A stretch of 64,000 bases of DNA from an uncultured Actinomycetes bacterium (GCA_937888775.1 CALAQT010000067.1:27717-91716); one strand, 5' to 3'. Positions 1 through 9,453 are shown, counted from the stretch's first letter. The notes: generated by a model not told the origin, from the letters alone. Made by a program: numbers and translations.

Positions 1-2
1 GT

Positions 3-2888
3 GGGCCGCTCTTAGCCGCTGTCATCAAGACATTGGACTGTGAAGCCTATTGCGATAGCCTAACCCCAGGGCTTCGAGTGACCGCCGGGCACGGCCAACC
101 ATACGAGCCGACACTGGTGAGCGGCACATGTAAGCTCACTCAAGAACAGCGGCTTGCCCTCCTGTTCATCGCCTATGTCCTTGGGCAGCTACAGTACGCA
201 CCGCCGTCGGCTGGCGCCATTGTCGGCCTTGACGGACGGGTCCACAAGGTGTCGTTGGACCCGCGCCGCTACGCCGAGCTTGAAGGAATCATCGACACCC
301 TGCGCACGTGGATACAGACGCCATCAGCAGACCCGCCGCCCGTAGTCCTGAACAAGCATTGTCCGCTGTGCCCGTTTCGAGCCGACTGTCGGGCCAAAGC
401 CGAGCACGATGATGACCTAAGCCTCCTGGAGAGAATGACGCCGCGAGCACGGCAGCGCTACCACGACCACGGCATCTTCTCCGTCAAGCAATTGTCCTAT
501 GCGTTTAGACCACGTCGCAGGCGCAAATCTTCGCCTCGGTCCCCGGTAAAACACCGTTTCGAGCTGCAGGCACTAGCGCTCCGCACGGGTAAGACCTATT
601 TGCACGAGCCACCCGCACTCGTCCGCCAGCAGCTCGAGATCTTCTTAGACTTCGAGGGTATCCCAGACCGGGACACCCAGTATCTCCTCGGCTTGCTGGT
701 CCGTCAGCAGGACGACGTTAGCTACCACGCCTTCTGGGCCGACACGGACGCAGACGAAGCACGGATTTGGCAGGAGTTGCTGACCACGCTCGCCGCCTAT
801 CCTGATGCGCCGGTGTATCACTACGGGCAGTATGATGCGCGCGCGATAAGGGTGCTGCTCAAACGGCATGGACCTGCCGCTGATGCGTTGTTGGGGCGAT
901 TGGTCAATCTCAACGCCTATGTGTATGGGAAGGTGTACTTCCCCGTTCGGTCAAATCGCTTGAAGGACATCGGCCGTTGGCTGGGGGTGTCCTGGCCGAC
1001 GGCCGAGGTATCCGGCTTCGACAGCCTGGTATGGCGCCATCGCTGGGATGAGAGCCACGACGACGCGGACAAGCAGCTACTGCTCGCATACAATGAAGCC
1101 GATTGCCAAGCTCTAAGCGTGTTGGCCGACGAACTCACGCGCCTGCGCGACACCGGTGCTGAAGACCCCAGCGTTGACTCCAGCACGCGCCCCAAACAAT
1201 ACGCCACGGACACTGGTGGGCGACTCCACCGTGAGTTCGAAACGATCCTCCGGTCCGCGCACGCAGAATACGAGCACACCAAAATCAGTCTGCGGCGGGA
1301 TCAGCCGGCAACTCCCGATGATGATAAGAGGCGGGTTGGCGGACAGCCGGGACACCCAGGCCATTACCCCAGGCCGCCCAAGCCCACGAAAGTCGTGCAG
1401 GTATCACCGGGCCAGGAATGTCCGCGGTGTGGTCGGAGTCTGCGGACCACCGCGAAGCTAACCGACAAGACCATTGTCGACCTGGTCTTCACGGCCAACG
1501 CCTGTCGGAAGATCGTCACCAAGTACGTCGGGTCCACAGCTCGCTGCCCGCAATGTGGTGGGCAGACCTGCGTTCCCCCAACAATCGGCGCACTCCCCCA
1601 GTATTCCTTCGGGCGCGGCTTGCAAGCCTGGGCCATCTACCAGCGTCTGGTGCTGCGCTTGCCCTACCACGTAATCACTCAAGCGCTAGAAGAGCAATTC
1701 CACGTGCGCGTGAACCAGGGCACTATCGTTGCTTTCATACGCAACTTTGCCCGCGACTATGCTGAGACCGACGAACGTTGCCGCCAACAACTTCTGCGCA
1801 GCCCCTTCATTCACGCCGACGAGACCAAGATCAATATCCAGGGCACGAACTACTACACCTGGGTCTTCACCGATGGGCGACATGTACTCTTCCGACTGAG
1901 CGCGACCAGAGAAACTGTCGTGGTACGGGAAGTGCTAGGCGAGTACACCGGAATCCTTATCACAGACTTCTACGGTGGCTACGATGCCGTACCCTGTCGA
2001 CAACAGAAATGCCTGGTGCACCTCATTCGAGACCTCAACAACGATGTCTGGCGTAGACCGTTCGACACCGAGTTGGAAACCTTCGTCCTGGATGTGCGCG
2101 ACCTCCTGGTGCCCATCTTGGAAGCCGCCAACAAGTATGGCTTGAAGAAACGGAATCTCCGCAAGTTCACGAAATCGGTAGATAGTTTCTACCGACGGGT
2201 CATTACCTCGCGGGTGTACCGGTCTGAACCGGTCCGCACCTATCAGAAGCGCTTTCAACGCTATCGGCAGAGCTTGTTCACGTTTCTGGAGTACGACGGG
2301 ATCCCCTGGAACAACAACATGGGCGAACGAGCCCTCCGGCACCTTACGGTGCAGCGGAAGATCTCGGGGTCCTTCTACGAGTCGCTCGCGCCAGCGTACC
2401 TGCTGCTCTTGGGGTTGGCCCAAACGTGCCGGTTTCAGGACAAGTCCCTGCTCAAATTCCTGCTCTCCGGCGAGAAAGATCTGGACGCGTTCAAGCCCAC
2501 CAAGCGGCGCCGCAGGGCTACCGCGCCCGGGCCACACACCAACAAGAACGCGGATGGCCTAGAGCGAGCCATCCCGGTGGCGACGGTGGCCTCGCAAGAA
2601 GGGTCAGTCCTGGTTGGAGAGGAATCTGTGTCGATGTCACGCCGACGGAAGTACCCTGAGCAGTTGCTCGAGCGGGGTGTGACGTTGGTGTTCGAGTCGG
2701 GTCGGCCGATCGCTCAGGTTGCGCGTGACCTCGGGGTTCATGCCGAGGCGTTGCGGTTGCGCGTGCGCCGGGCTGAAGCCAGGGGCGATGTGTTGAACGG
2801 TGCGGAGCGGCAGCGGCTTGTTGAGCTGGAGCGGGAGAACGGCGAGCTTCGCAGAGCGAACGAGATTTTGCGGGCTGCGAGCGTCTGA
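3..2888 (+). CDS. TM0106-type RecB-like nuclease fused to IS66 transposase, reading into IS3 OrfA
   Basis: The reading frame is open to the window edge, so the N-terminus is missing; a TTG at 33 is the first possible start inside. Counting from 33, residues 110-119 carry a CxxCxxxxxC cluster, typical of the iron-sulfur or zinc site of RecB-like nucleases. Residues 201-365 are an RNase H-like/YprB exonuclease domain (DFEG at 206-209, HYGQYD, NEADC). Residues from about 395 are an IS66 transposase: a zinc-finger region with two CxxC pairs (CPRCG, CPQCG), then the DDE residues D596 (HADET), D645 (ITDFYGGYD) and E765 (NNMGERA). The last 84 residues are a different element, an IS3-type OrfA. Nuclease-IS66 fusions resembling this exist in other phyla as far as I recall. 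By eye the base composition is less GC-rich than the neighbours, which suggests transfer. Whether it still transposes is unknown, and I found no terminal inverted repeats. Confidence 0.85.
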   Translation, partial: GPLLAAVIKTLDCEAYCDSLTPGLRVTAGHGQPYEPTLVSGTCKLTQEQRLALLFIAYVLGQLQYAPPSAGAIVGLDGRVHKVSLDPRRYAELEGIIDTLRTWIQTPSADPPPVVLNKHCPLCPFRADCRAKAEHDDDLSLLERMTPRARQRYHDHGIFSVKQLSYAFRPRRRRKSSPRSPVKHRFELQALALRTGKTYLHEPPALVRQQLEIFLDFEGIPDRDTQYLLGLLVRQQDDVSYHAFWADTDADEARIWQELLTTLAAYPDAPVYHYGQYDARAIRVLLKRHGPAADALLGRLVNLNAYVYGKVYFPVRSNRLKDIGRWLGVSWPTAEVSGFDSLVWRHRWDESHDDADKQLLLAYNEADCQALSVLADELTRLRDTGAEDPSVDSSTRPKQYATDTGGRLHREFETILRSAHAEYEHTKISLRRDQPATPDDDKRRVGGQPGHPGHYPRPPKPTKVVQVSPGQECPRCGRSLRTTAKLTDKTIVDLVFTANACRKIVTKYVGSTARCPQCGGQTCVPPTIGALPQYSFGRGLQAWAIYQRLVLRLPYHVITQALEEQFHVRVNQGTIVAFIRNFARDYAETDERCRQQLLRSPFIHADETKINIQGTNYYTWVFTDGRHVLFRLSATRETVVVREVLGEYTGILITDFYGGYDAVPCRQQKCLVHLIRDLNNDVWRRPFDTELETFVLDVRDLLVPILEAANKYGLKKRNLRKFTKSVDSFYRRVITSRVYRSEPVRTYQKRFQRYRQSLFTFLEYDGIPWNNNMGERALRHLTVQRKISGSFYESLAPAYLLLLGLAQTCRFQDKSLLKFLLSGEKDLDAFKPTKRRRRATAPGPHTNKNADGLERAIPVATVASQEGSVLVGEESVSMSRRRKYPEQLLERGVTLVFESGRPIAQVARDLGVHAEALRLRVRRAEARGDVLNGAERQRLVELERENGELRRANEILRAASV
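2628..2888 (+). mobile_element. IS3-family OrfA fragment (HTH_Tnp_1)
   Basis: This stretch has its own start (GTG 2628 or ATG 2634) preceded by a GGAGAGG ribosome site, and it is in frame with the upstream IS66 frame. The peptide has the IS3 OrfA pattern: RRKYPEQLLERGVTLVFES, the helix-turn-helix IAQVARDLGVHAEALRLRVR, then the leucine-zipper-like LERENGELRRANEILRAAS. It stops at 2888, earlier than usual for OrfA, and no OrfB (DDE domain) follows. It is therefore an element remnant. Its insertion, or a recombination event, removed the natural end of the IS66 gene. Confidence 0.75.
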
Positions 2889-3655
2889 TCTGAGTGGCCA
2901 GGAAGCTGACCAAGCCCTGCTCCGCGCAGCAAGGGAGTCTGCGCTGGCCGACGTGCTTCCAGGGTTCCTGCAAGCGATCTGCTCAAAGCGAAACTCTCCC
3001 TGGCGGACCGCCGGTGGACTTGATCACCGACGTGACGTGTGCGGGGGCCTTCTTCTTCGCCTGCGGATCCGGTAGTCGCGGCCGAGGCAGCCGACCGCTT
3101 GCTCGACGGGCCGTGAATTGGCCGCCGGCAAGCAGCCCCGAGGCTCAAAGCAGCAGCCAGCTCGAAGTGCGACGCGGCTCGTACTTGGGACGAATACCAG
3201 ATGCCTTGGGCGCAGGTCCATCAGTTCTGCTTCCACGAACCAGCAGCAATCTCATGGCACGGGTGAGACGGCAGGCAGACTTCTCCTCCGAGGCTGCGGT
3301 CAGCTAAAGCGGGAGACTCGATCTCGTAGCTGCCTGGGCGACGGAGCGGAAGCGTCTCGGTCGGCGCAAACCCCGAGTGTTGATTGCATCGGAGCGGGGT
3401 CGGTCCAGGAGACGAGAAGAGTCTGGCTTCGGTAGGTTCCGGGCCCGATGTGAGCAACTCCAGGCGACGCCGTCCCGGTTGGCAACGCGCCGGTCTTGCA
3501 GCTTGCGCGCGACGGCGCGGAGCGTCGCGGGGGCGGTCGGATCTCTCGTCATCGTTACGGCGCCGGTAGCGGGGGGAATGCCTAGCGGCCCTCACGATGA
3601 TCGGACAGATCGGCCGGGCGTGGGGCGGCCCCGCGCCCAGCCGCCCCGGTTTAGC
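2889..3655. other. No gene recognised
   Basis: About 770 bases without a recognisable protein on either strand. Open frames here are GC-driven and resemble no family I know. No OrfB remnant of the preceding IS3 fragment could be identified. Confidence 0.5.
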
Positions 3656-4696
3656 TCAGAACCGCAACAGTGCCGCGATCGGCCGCGTTGACGGCAGCTC
3701 CGCCAGCGGCTCGGCGAACGCAAGCACCTCGGCATCCTGGAGGAGCGCGGTCTGCACGACCGCCTCGCGCCGGTTGTCCGCGTCCCCGAAGTCACGGCCG
3801 AGGAACAGCGTCGCCACGCGCCGCTCGACCAGGGCCCGCTGAACCTCCTCGATACCTGCGGCGACCCGCTCGCGTCCGGCTAGACGACTGCGCAACGTGT
3901 CGAGCGCGTCGGTCCGCGCGGCCGCGCGGCGCTCGCCAGCCAGCTCCTCGATCGCCAGCACCACATCCACGTCAGAGGCAGCGGACGGGTCCAACGCCAA
4001 CCTGCCCGCGAGCACGGCGCTGAGATCGTCATGCAGCAGCGACTGCAGCCGTGAGACGATCTCGACCGGCCCGGCGAGCGTCAGCAGCTCGAAGCGATCG
4101 CGGTGAAGCCGACTCTCCAGCTCGGCCACCACCTTGAGCAGGTGATCCTCGACGTCCTGCTCACGCGCGTGGGTCTGCGCGTCGCCCGACTGATTGTCGC
4201 CACGGACATAGGTGCTAGAGCCACCGCGGGCGATGATCGTCGCGCCATCGCCCTCAAGCAGTTCGACGTCGTCGCTGGAGACGACCGCGGCGCACCAGCG
4301 ACCGAGGTTGGGCGCGGTCACCAGCGGCTCGACGTGTGCGACCGGAGCCACGAAGACCTCAGACGCGGTCGGGACGGTGAGCGCGACGGTCTCGTACACG
4401 TCATCGGCGCCCGAGCAGAACACGGCCAGCCCGCGAGCGCCGGACACCGGCAGATCATCGGATCCGAGCTCGGCCCCGACGCGACCAAGGTCGGCCTCCA
4501 GCGTGGCGCGGCCGTCGTGGTCGAGCGCGAGCGGCTCTGACAGACGCCGAGCCTCATCCAGCAGCGACCGAACCTGCGTGGCGCGCGCGGGAGGAGTAGC
4601 AAAACGCGTCGGGTCGAGGTCGAGGTACAGACTGATGACTGGATGTGTGCCAGTCCGCTCGATCAATCGTCGTGCACGCTGTGCCGTGGTCGTCAT
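3656..4696 (-). CDS. Bacterial archaeo-eukaryotic release factor-like protein (baeRF/Vms1-like)
   Basis: About 346 residues from ATG 4696 (MTTTAQRARRLIER). The N-terminal third (PVISLYLDLDP, then RSLLDEARRL) and the middle VFCSGADDVYETV/LTVP segment match actinobacterial eRF1-like proteins. The C-terminal third has an eRF1 domain 3/L7Ae-like ending (ALVERRVATLFLGRDF, VVQTALLQDAEVLAF). Relatives of the Vms1/Ankzf1 group act on peptidyl-tRNA of stalled ribosomes; that activity is inferred here. An in-frame ATG at 4780 would add 28 residues, but I prefer 4696 because a short upstream frame with a good AAGGAG ribosome site ends exactly on it. The gene stands alone between stretches without genes. 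Confidence 0.7.
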   Translation of the reverse strand: MTTTAQRARRLIERTGTHPVISLYLDLDPTRFATPPARATQVRSLLDEARRLSEPLALDHDGRATLEADLGRVGAELGSDDLPVSGARGLAVFCSGADDVYETVALTVPTASEVFVAPVAHVEPLVTAPNLGRWCAAVVSSDDVELLEGDGATIIARGGSSTYVRGDNQSGDAQTHAREQDVEDHLLKVVAELESRLHRDRFELLTLAGPVEIVSRLQSLLHDDLSAVLAGRLALDPSAASDVDVVLAIEELAGERRAAARTDALDTLRSRLAGRERVAAGIEEVQRALVERRVATLFLGRDFGDADNRREAVVQTALLQDAEVLAFAEPLAELPSTRPIAALLRF

Positions 4697-4728
4697 CGCG
4701 TCTGGGTCTGGGTGGGGGACTGCAACAT
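4693..4728 (-). promoter_or_regulatory. Leader mini-ORF overlapping the baeRF start (ATGA)
   Basis: On the minus strand an AAGGAGA ribosome site precedes ATG 4728. That ATG opens an 11-codon frame (MLQSPTQTQTR) whose TGA overlaps the ATG of the release-factor-like gene. This is the classical ATGA geometry for translational coupling. The main gene has no ribosome site of its own closer to its start. Confidence 0.35.
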
Positions 4729-5609
4729 AAAGCTCTCCTTGGATCCGTCTCGTCTGAGGCTCCCACATTCTCGCGATCACGGCGACCCACGGAACGACGG
4801 GCGATACCTCGCCGACGATGCGGCGGTCTCGCCGTCCACCGCCTAAGCCTCGGCGAGATCTACCCCTTGCGATGTTCGACTTGCCTTCCGACCCAATGGA
4901 AATTGTGGTCTCGGCCCCAAGCGGCCGTCTGGACCCAAGCGCGCTGGAATGGTCGGGTAGGCCCAGCGCCTCTCAGCGCTGGGCCCCTAGGAACCGGACT
5001 TGCGACTTTCACCGCATCCGGCTCGAGCAGGCCCGTCAGGTCTGATCACGCAAGGCCCTACGATTCGCTCAACAGAGAACGAGTCGTCCGCAGGTCCACT
5101 CACCGCGGCCATGGCCGCAGCGTCTAGTTTGTCCATTGGTTGGGGCGTCGTCGTCATCGTCGTCTTCGGGGTCCACCTGACCACGTCGGCGAGAGCCGAC
5201 GGTACTGCTGGCGACGCGCATAGTTCATGCTGCGACCGCCCCGAGCTCGCGGCTGCGGCTGAACGCGCCCTCGCTCTCGGTGAACCCTCCCATTGCTCGA
5301 TCCTGCCACCGGCGCCAGACGGTCCCCGGCCGCGGCCAATATCGGGCCGAGCAACGACCCTTTCTGTGCGCGCTTGGGCGACGTCGGTTCTTGCAGCCCG
5401 CCCCCAGTTCTGCCCCCAACGGCCATTTTCGCTCCCCCAAAAGTGCTCATTTGCAGGGAGAAGGCTAGTACCGCTACCGGGATTCGAACCTGATTGTCCA
5501 GAGACCCCCGGCGCGCATTTCGGATGACACGTCTGTCCACATTCATGTCCATATGTTGTCCCCGAACGCTAGGTCACCAGCGTTCAAGCCGGATCTCAGG
5601 TGCTGACAC
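4729..5609. other. No gene recognised; contains a tRNA T-arm-like patch
   Basis: About 880 bases without a convincing gene. At about 5478-5500 the minus strand reads CAGGTTCGAATCCCGG, which resembles a tRNA T-arm. The stem has a mismatch and no complete tRNA can be folded around it, so it may be another decayed tRNA end near the island boundary. Confidence 0.4.
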
Positions 5610-5657
5610 GCGGAATCATAATCCGCGTGTCGGGGGTTCGAGTCCCTCCTCCGGCAT
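5610..5657 (+). repeat. Left attachment-site repeat: 3' 48 bp of a tRNA with CAU anticodon
   Basis: These 48 bases are identical to 19991-20038. They fold as the 3' two-thirds of a tRNA: anticodon stem GCGGA/TCCGC with loop ATCATAA (anticodon CAU), variable loop GTGTC, T-arm GGGGG-TTCGAGT-CCCTC, acceptor strand CTCCGGC and discriminator A. The D-arm and a correct 5' half are absent. Direct repeats of a tRNA 3' end are the normal footprint of integration by tyrosine recombinases. The complete tRNA should lie further left, outside this window. Confidence 0.75.
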
Positions 5658-5674
5658 CACGTTGTTTGCAGCGA

Positions 5675-5771
5675 TTCCCTTTGTTTACGGGGGATTTTGC
5701 GGATTCGGTTGTGCGGCTAGCGACCGCTACGAACCGCCAGAAACCGCTCGCTGGCTGACAAAACAGTCCAA
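5675..5771 (+). repeat. Integrase arm-type repeats inside the left end
   Basis: Two signals pair with the right end. Bases 5675-5691 are the inverse complement of 19969-19985 at 15 of 17 positions (core TGTTTACGGG). Bases 5756-5771 (TGACAAAACAGTCCAA) are repeated exactly at 19927-19942. Both sit just inside the tRNA-derived repeat, as expected for arm-type sites of an integrase. Confidence 0.5.
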
Positions 5772-6288
5772 CGAGCGAAGGCGAGTTAGCAAAATGGCAA
5801 TGCCAGGAATTGCCTGCGACGCTGGTTGACAAAGCCCTGCGGGGCCAGTGGGGGCGTTCGCGCGATCCTGACCGAGCGCAGCGAGGCCGATGGCGAGAGC
5901 CGGCGTCAGCCGGCGGTCACCAGTCGCGCGCACAGCCACGGCGCTGGGAGCGGGTCTGCTCATCATGGTCGTCGTAGACGTGGCTCCGCGGCGCCGTCTG
6001 TGCCAGTCTCAGTCGGGGAACGCTCTGCGAACGGCCGGCGGATACGGGCTTGAGGCTTCTGCTGGCTTCGCTCGCGCCGCGGCCCAGCGGGGAGGTCTCG
6101 TCCGCTCACCGAAATTCTCACCCGGTCAGCACTCCGGATAGGCGCTAACGGCAGCTGCTCGTCGAGTCCTGAGACGCGATCCCCATCAGGCGGGCGTCAA
6201 GTCACGCTTCTGTCCAGAGCCGTGAGCTACCGGCGCCCTCAAAGACGGAGCCGATCACGAACGTGACCGTGCGCTGACGAGGATTACA
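5772..6288. other. No gene recognised
   Basis: About 515 bases between the left arm repeats and the next gene. No protein family or RNA is recognisable on either strand. Confidence 0.45.
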
Positions 6289-6921
6289 GTGGGCTGTCCG
6301 TTGAGCGATTTCTTTGAGCCTCCACCGCCGGTCCCCGAACCCAAGGTGTACCGCGAGCATCGCTGGGTCGGTCCGCCCCAGGGCACCCTTCCCGGGTTCG
6401 TCGCGATCGCGCTCGTGCTCGCCCGGACCGACAAGGTCGCGGTTTGCCTTTCGCGTATAGCTGCCTATCCGGCTGGCTTTGAGTTCGAGATTCTGACCAT
6501 CGCCGCGCCGGGGCTTGACGCTGACCAGGTTCCGGACCCGATGATGCACGGTCCAGGTTCCCGTCGCGGCGGCGACCCGAGCCTGCCGGCTGAGATGCTC
6601 AGGATCGGCATCCAGTTTCCCGATGGCGCCAAGGCGACCAACACTTCAGGCTTTGGGCACAACGGCGAACCCCCTGACCGGCCGGTCATGACCAGCAGAG
6701 GAGGAAGCGGCGGGATGGGTCAATGGCGTCAGGCCGAGTGGGTGTGGCCGCTCCCGCCCCGCGGACCGTTGACCTTCGTCTGCGAATGGCCTGCCGCCGG
6801 AATCCCGCTCACCCGCCACGAGATCGACGCTCAAACGATCCTCGACGCCGCCGCCCAGGCGCAGACCATCTTTTCCGACGAGCACCTACCTGAACGACCT
6901 AGCGGCACCGCCACTCCGTAA
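6289..6921 (+). CDS. Conserved hypothetical protein
   Basis: 210 residues from GTG 6289, which has a GACGAGGA ribosome site five bases upstream. The protein is proline-rich at the N-terminus (DFFEPPPPVPEPKVYREH). It has no signal peptide or membrane segment, and ends with a region rich in charged residues (TRHEIDAQTILDAAAQAQTI). I recall similar actinobacterial proteins of unknown role, with LPPRGPLTFVCEWPA as a conserved block, but no function can be assigned. A perfect 36-bp palindrome lies about 70 bases downstream. Confidence 0.6.
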   Translation: MGCPLSDFFEPPPPVPEPKVYREHRWVGPPQGTLPGFVAIALVLARTDKVAVCLSRIAAYPAGFEFEILTIAAPGLDADQVPDPMMHGPGSRRGGDPSLPAEMLRIGIQFPDGAKATNTSGFGHNGEPPDRPVMTSRGGSGGMGQWRQAEWVWPLPPRGPLTFVCEWPAAGIPLTRHEIDAQTILDAAAQAQTIFSDEHLPERPSGTATP

Positions 6922-6987
6922 TACGCGCTCGTCGGATCGCGATCAAAGGACGCTTGGGTATCGCCAGCGGCGTCGGTAGATAGGAAT

Positions 6988-7023
6988 GAGTCGGTAGGAC
7001 TCGGCGCCGAGTCCTACCGACTC
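6988..7023. terminator. Perfect 36-bp palindrome, possible terminator
   Basis: GAGTCGGTAGGACTCGGC is followed at once by its exact reverse complement, giving an 18-bp arm on each side with no spacer. It lies 67 bases after the preceding stop codon and is followed by CTCCTTCTTC rather than a clear T-run. It may act as a bidirectional terminator or be a repeat-type palindrome. Confidence 0.5.
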
Positions 7024-7292
7024 GCTCCTTCTTCAGCGCCGAGCAATGGTCCCATCCGCTTACCGTCTACAGCGCGCCGCTCGGGAACGAACCAGGTCCA
7101 TCTACAACGCCGGGGAGGCAATCTCAAACGCCGAAGGACTACCGAACAACGCTGTGCGGGGCCTCCAGGTCTGCGCGCGTGCTTTCCAGTGGGAGTGATT
7201 ATTCCTGCTGCTCAGTCGTGTGCGCGATGCCACGGCGGTCAACTCACCGGCCTGGTGGGCAACGCCAAGCGCGGGTTACTAGGATCGGTCCC

Positions 7293-8120
7293 ATGGCTAA
7301 CAAGACATGGTTCATCACCGGTACGTCGCGCGGCTTTGGTCGCGAGTGGACGAAGGCCGCGCTGGAGCGCGGCGACCGCGTCGCCGCGACGGCGCGTGAC
7401 ACGAGCGCGCTGGACGACCTCCGGTCCGAGCACGGCGACGCGCTGCTCGCGCTGACCCTCGATGTCACCGACCGCGAGGCGGCGTTTGGCGCGGTGACGC
7501 ACGCCCACGAGCATTTCGGCGGCTTGGACATCGTCGTCAACAACGCGGGCTACGGCCACTTCGGGATGGTCGAGGAGATCTCCGAGCAGGAGGCCCGGGC
7601 CCAGATCGAGACCAATCTGTTCGGCGCGCTGTGGGTCACGCAGGCCGCGCTGCCGTTCTTGCGCGAGCAGGGTAGCGGCCACATCATTCAGGTGTCGTCG
7701 ATCGGGGGTATCTCGGCGTTCCCGAGCGTTGGCATCTATCACGCCTCCAAGTGGGGGCTGGAGGGGATCAGTCAGGCACTTGCCCAGGAGGTCAAGGAGT
7801 TCGGGATCAACGTCACCCTCGTCGAGCCGGGTGGCTTCTCGACCGATTGGAGCGGTTCATCGTCCACGCGCTCCGAACCCAACCCCGTCTACGACGCGAT
7901 GCGCGAACGCCAGCAGCAGCGGCGGGCGGGCAACGTCCCGGGTGACCCGGCCGCCTCGGCCCTCGCGATCATGCGCGTCGTCGACGCCAACCCGCCGCCG
8001 CTGCGGGTGTTCTTCGGCACGGCACCACTTGGTATCGCCGAAAACGATTACGAAGGTCGCCTGGCAACCTGGCGCGAGTGGCAGCCGGTGGCTGAGCTAG
8101 CTCAAGGAGGCAGCGAGTAG
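7293..8120 (+). CDS. SDR family oxidoreductase
   Basis: 275 residues from ATG 7293 (MANKTWFITGTSRGFGREW). It shows the classical short-chain dehydrogenase marks: cofactor motif TGTSRGFG, NNAG at about residue 87, the catalytic serine in SSIGG and the YHASK active site. The acidic or basic residues after strand 2 (ATARD) suggest NADP(H) preference. Substrate unknown. An upstream in-frame start at 7179 would add residues that do not fit the family, so 7293 is chosen. It stands alone with no obvious operon partner. Confidence 0.9.
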   Translation: MANKTWFITGTSRGFGREWTKAALERGDRVAATARDTSALDDLRSEHGDALLALTLDVTDREAAFGAVTHAHEHFGGLDIVVNNAGYGHFGMVEEISEQEARAQIETNLFGALWVTQAALPFLREQGSGHIIQVSSIGGISAFPSVGIYHASKWGLEGISQALAQEVKEFGINVTLVEPGGFSTDWSGSSSTRSEPNPVYDAMRERQQQRRAGNVPGDPAASALAIMRVVDANPPPLRVFFGTAPLGIAENDYEGRLATWREWQPVAELAQGGSE

Positions 8121-8289
8121 TCGTCCAGAAAGGCATCCACAACCGGACGCCGCGAGGTAGCCAGCGACGGCGCGCTGACGGTGTCCGGAGAAGCTCGCCA
8201 GTGCGTCGCACAGACCAACGCTAACTGCGAAACACATCGGCGCGCGCGTAGCCGACGCCGAGCGGTGAAATTCAGATACCGTCTGGGCC

Positions 8290-8688
8290 GTGAGTAGACG
8301 ACGCGTCGCACTTCTTCTCAGCGTTTTGACGGCGATGGTCTTCCCCGCTGTGGCCGTCGCACGGGTCGCAGTCCACGGGTCATCACGTCACGCGATTATC
8401 AAAGCTGCAGTGAACCCTCCGCGCAGCGAGTACCCCTGTTACAACGCGTTCGTAGCTTCGAGAGGAGCCCCCTGGGCGATCGAAACCGCGCCCGACTCGG
8501 ACGTTCACAAGTCCGCCTGCCGCGAGATTCAGCCAGGCGGATTCACGATCCTGCGCTTCGCACATCATCGCTGGCGAGCGGTCAGCGCCGGCGATGAAGT
8601 CCGCTGTCCGTTCGCCAGCTACCCGCATCAGCCCACGATCCCGGGACGAATCCTTAAGCAGCTGACCGGCCACTACTGCGTCCAATAG
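8290..8688 (+). CDS. Small secreted protein, unknown function
   Basis: 132 residues from GTG 8290. An N-terminal signal peptide (MSRRRVALLLSVLTAMVFPAVAVARV) is clear. The mature part has four cysteines, enough for two disulfides, and a segment ARVAVHGSSRHAIIKAAV just after the signal. No known domain is recognised. A hairpin follows about 110 bases downstream. Confidence 0.6.
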   Translation: MSRRRVALLLSVLTAMVFPAVAVARVAVHGSSRHAIIKAAVNPPRSEYPCYNAFVASRGAPWAIETAPDSDVHKSACREIQPGGFTILRFAHHRWRAVSAGDEVRCPFASYPHQPTIPGRILKQLTGHYCVQ

Positions 8689-8797
8689 GCCACCGGCGGA
8701 CGCGGCGGGTCAGCTGCGGGCGACCAGGACAGCGCGTTCGATAGCGATCACACCAGACGCCCGAGACCCGTCAACCTGCCGCAACGCGTTTCCGCGC

Positions 8798-8830
8798 GAG
8801 CGTACGCGTGCGAACCACCAGCGTACGCTC
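8798..8830. terminator. Hairpin with 10-bp perfect stem
   Basis: GAGCGTACGC (8798-8807) and GCGTACGCTC (8821-8830) form a perfect 10-bp stem with a 13-base loop. There is no T-run, so this is either a weak terminator for the secreted protein gene or a protein-binding site. Confidence 0.4.
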
Positions 8831-8948
8831 CCGAGCAGGCCGCGGAGGGCGTGCGGCGCCCGGGTCCTGGTCGTCTCAGTCCCTGACGACGAGCTGACGG
8901 CGGCCGGGTTCTGTGCCAGACGGCCGCCGCCGGAGCCGGGATGCGCGC

Positions 8949-9152
8949 CTACCTGAGCGTCGAGCGATCCCGGTCTCGTGCCTGTAGCGCAACGCGTGGG
9001 CGCCAGCTAACCGGGAGTCGACGCGAGAGGCGCTGGCCGACGGACGGGGGACGCTGCCATCGCTTGGGGTCAAGGTCTGCCCCGCAGAGCGCGCACCCGG
9101 CGGCAAAGGGGGTGACTCGCTCGCCGCAATGAGGACAGAATCCGGGATGCAT
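8949..9152 (-). CDS. Small zinc-ribbon protein
   Basis: 67 residues from ATG 9152. The N-terminal half has two CxxC pairs (FCPHCGERVTPFAAGCALCGAD), a double zinc-knuckle ribbon, followed by DPKRWQRP. Such zinc-ribbon proteins are common in Actinobacteria. The basic C-terminal tail looks less conserved and may be altered. Role unknown. Confidence 0.6.
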   Translation of the reverse strand: MHPGFCPHCGERVTPFAAGCALCGADLDPKRWQRPPSVGQRLSRRLPVSWRPRVALQARDRDRSTLR

Positions 9153-9453
9153 GCGGCGAGGATGCCTGGCACGGCTGTAGCGCAGTTAAGCCGAATCGCA
9201 GTCGATCCGAAGAATCCGTCGATGGCCGCATCGCACCGGCCGGGGGCTCCAGGACGAGACTCCGGCGCCACGGGGCCGAGGCTGCTGGTCCGAGGTCGGC
9301 CGTCCGATGCCGAACGACCAGCGGACGCCGTGCGCCTCGCGGATTGCCTGACCCACTCAGGTCAGGGTGGACTCGTGCGGTTGCCGATGGTCTGAGGGTG
9401 CTGAGCTCGCTCGTATCATCCTGGGAGCATCTGGTTCTGACGCGGGACAGCAC

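Noticed and set aside
5588..5660. Complete tRNA starting at GCCGGAT 5588
   Set aside because: Six of seven acceptor pairs form, but only 22 bases precede the anticodon stem and no D-arm can be made. The copy at 19991 has no such 5' part, so only the 3' fragment is supported.
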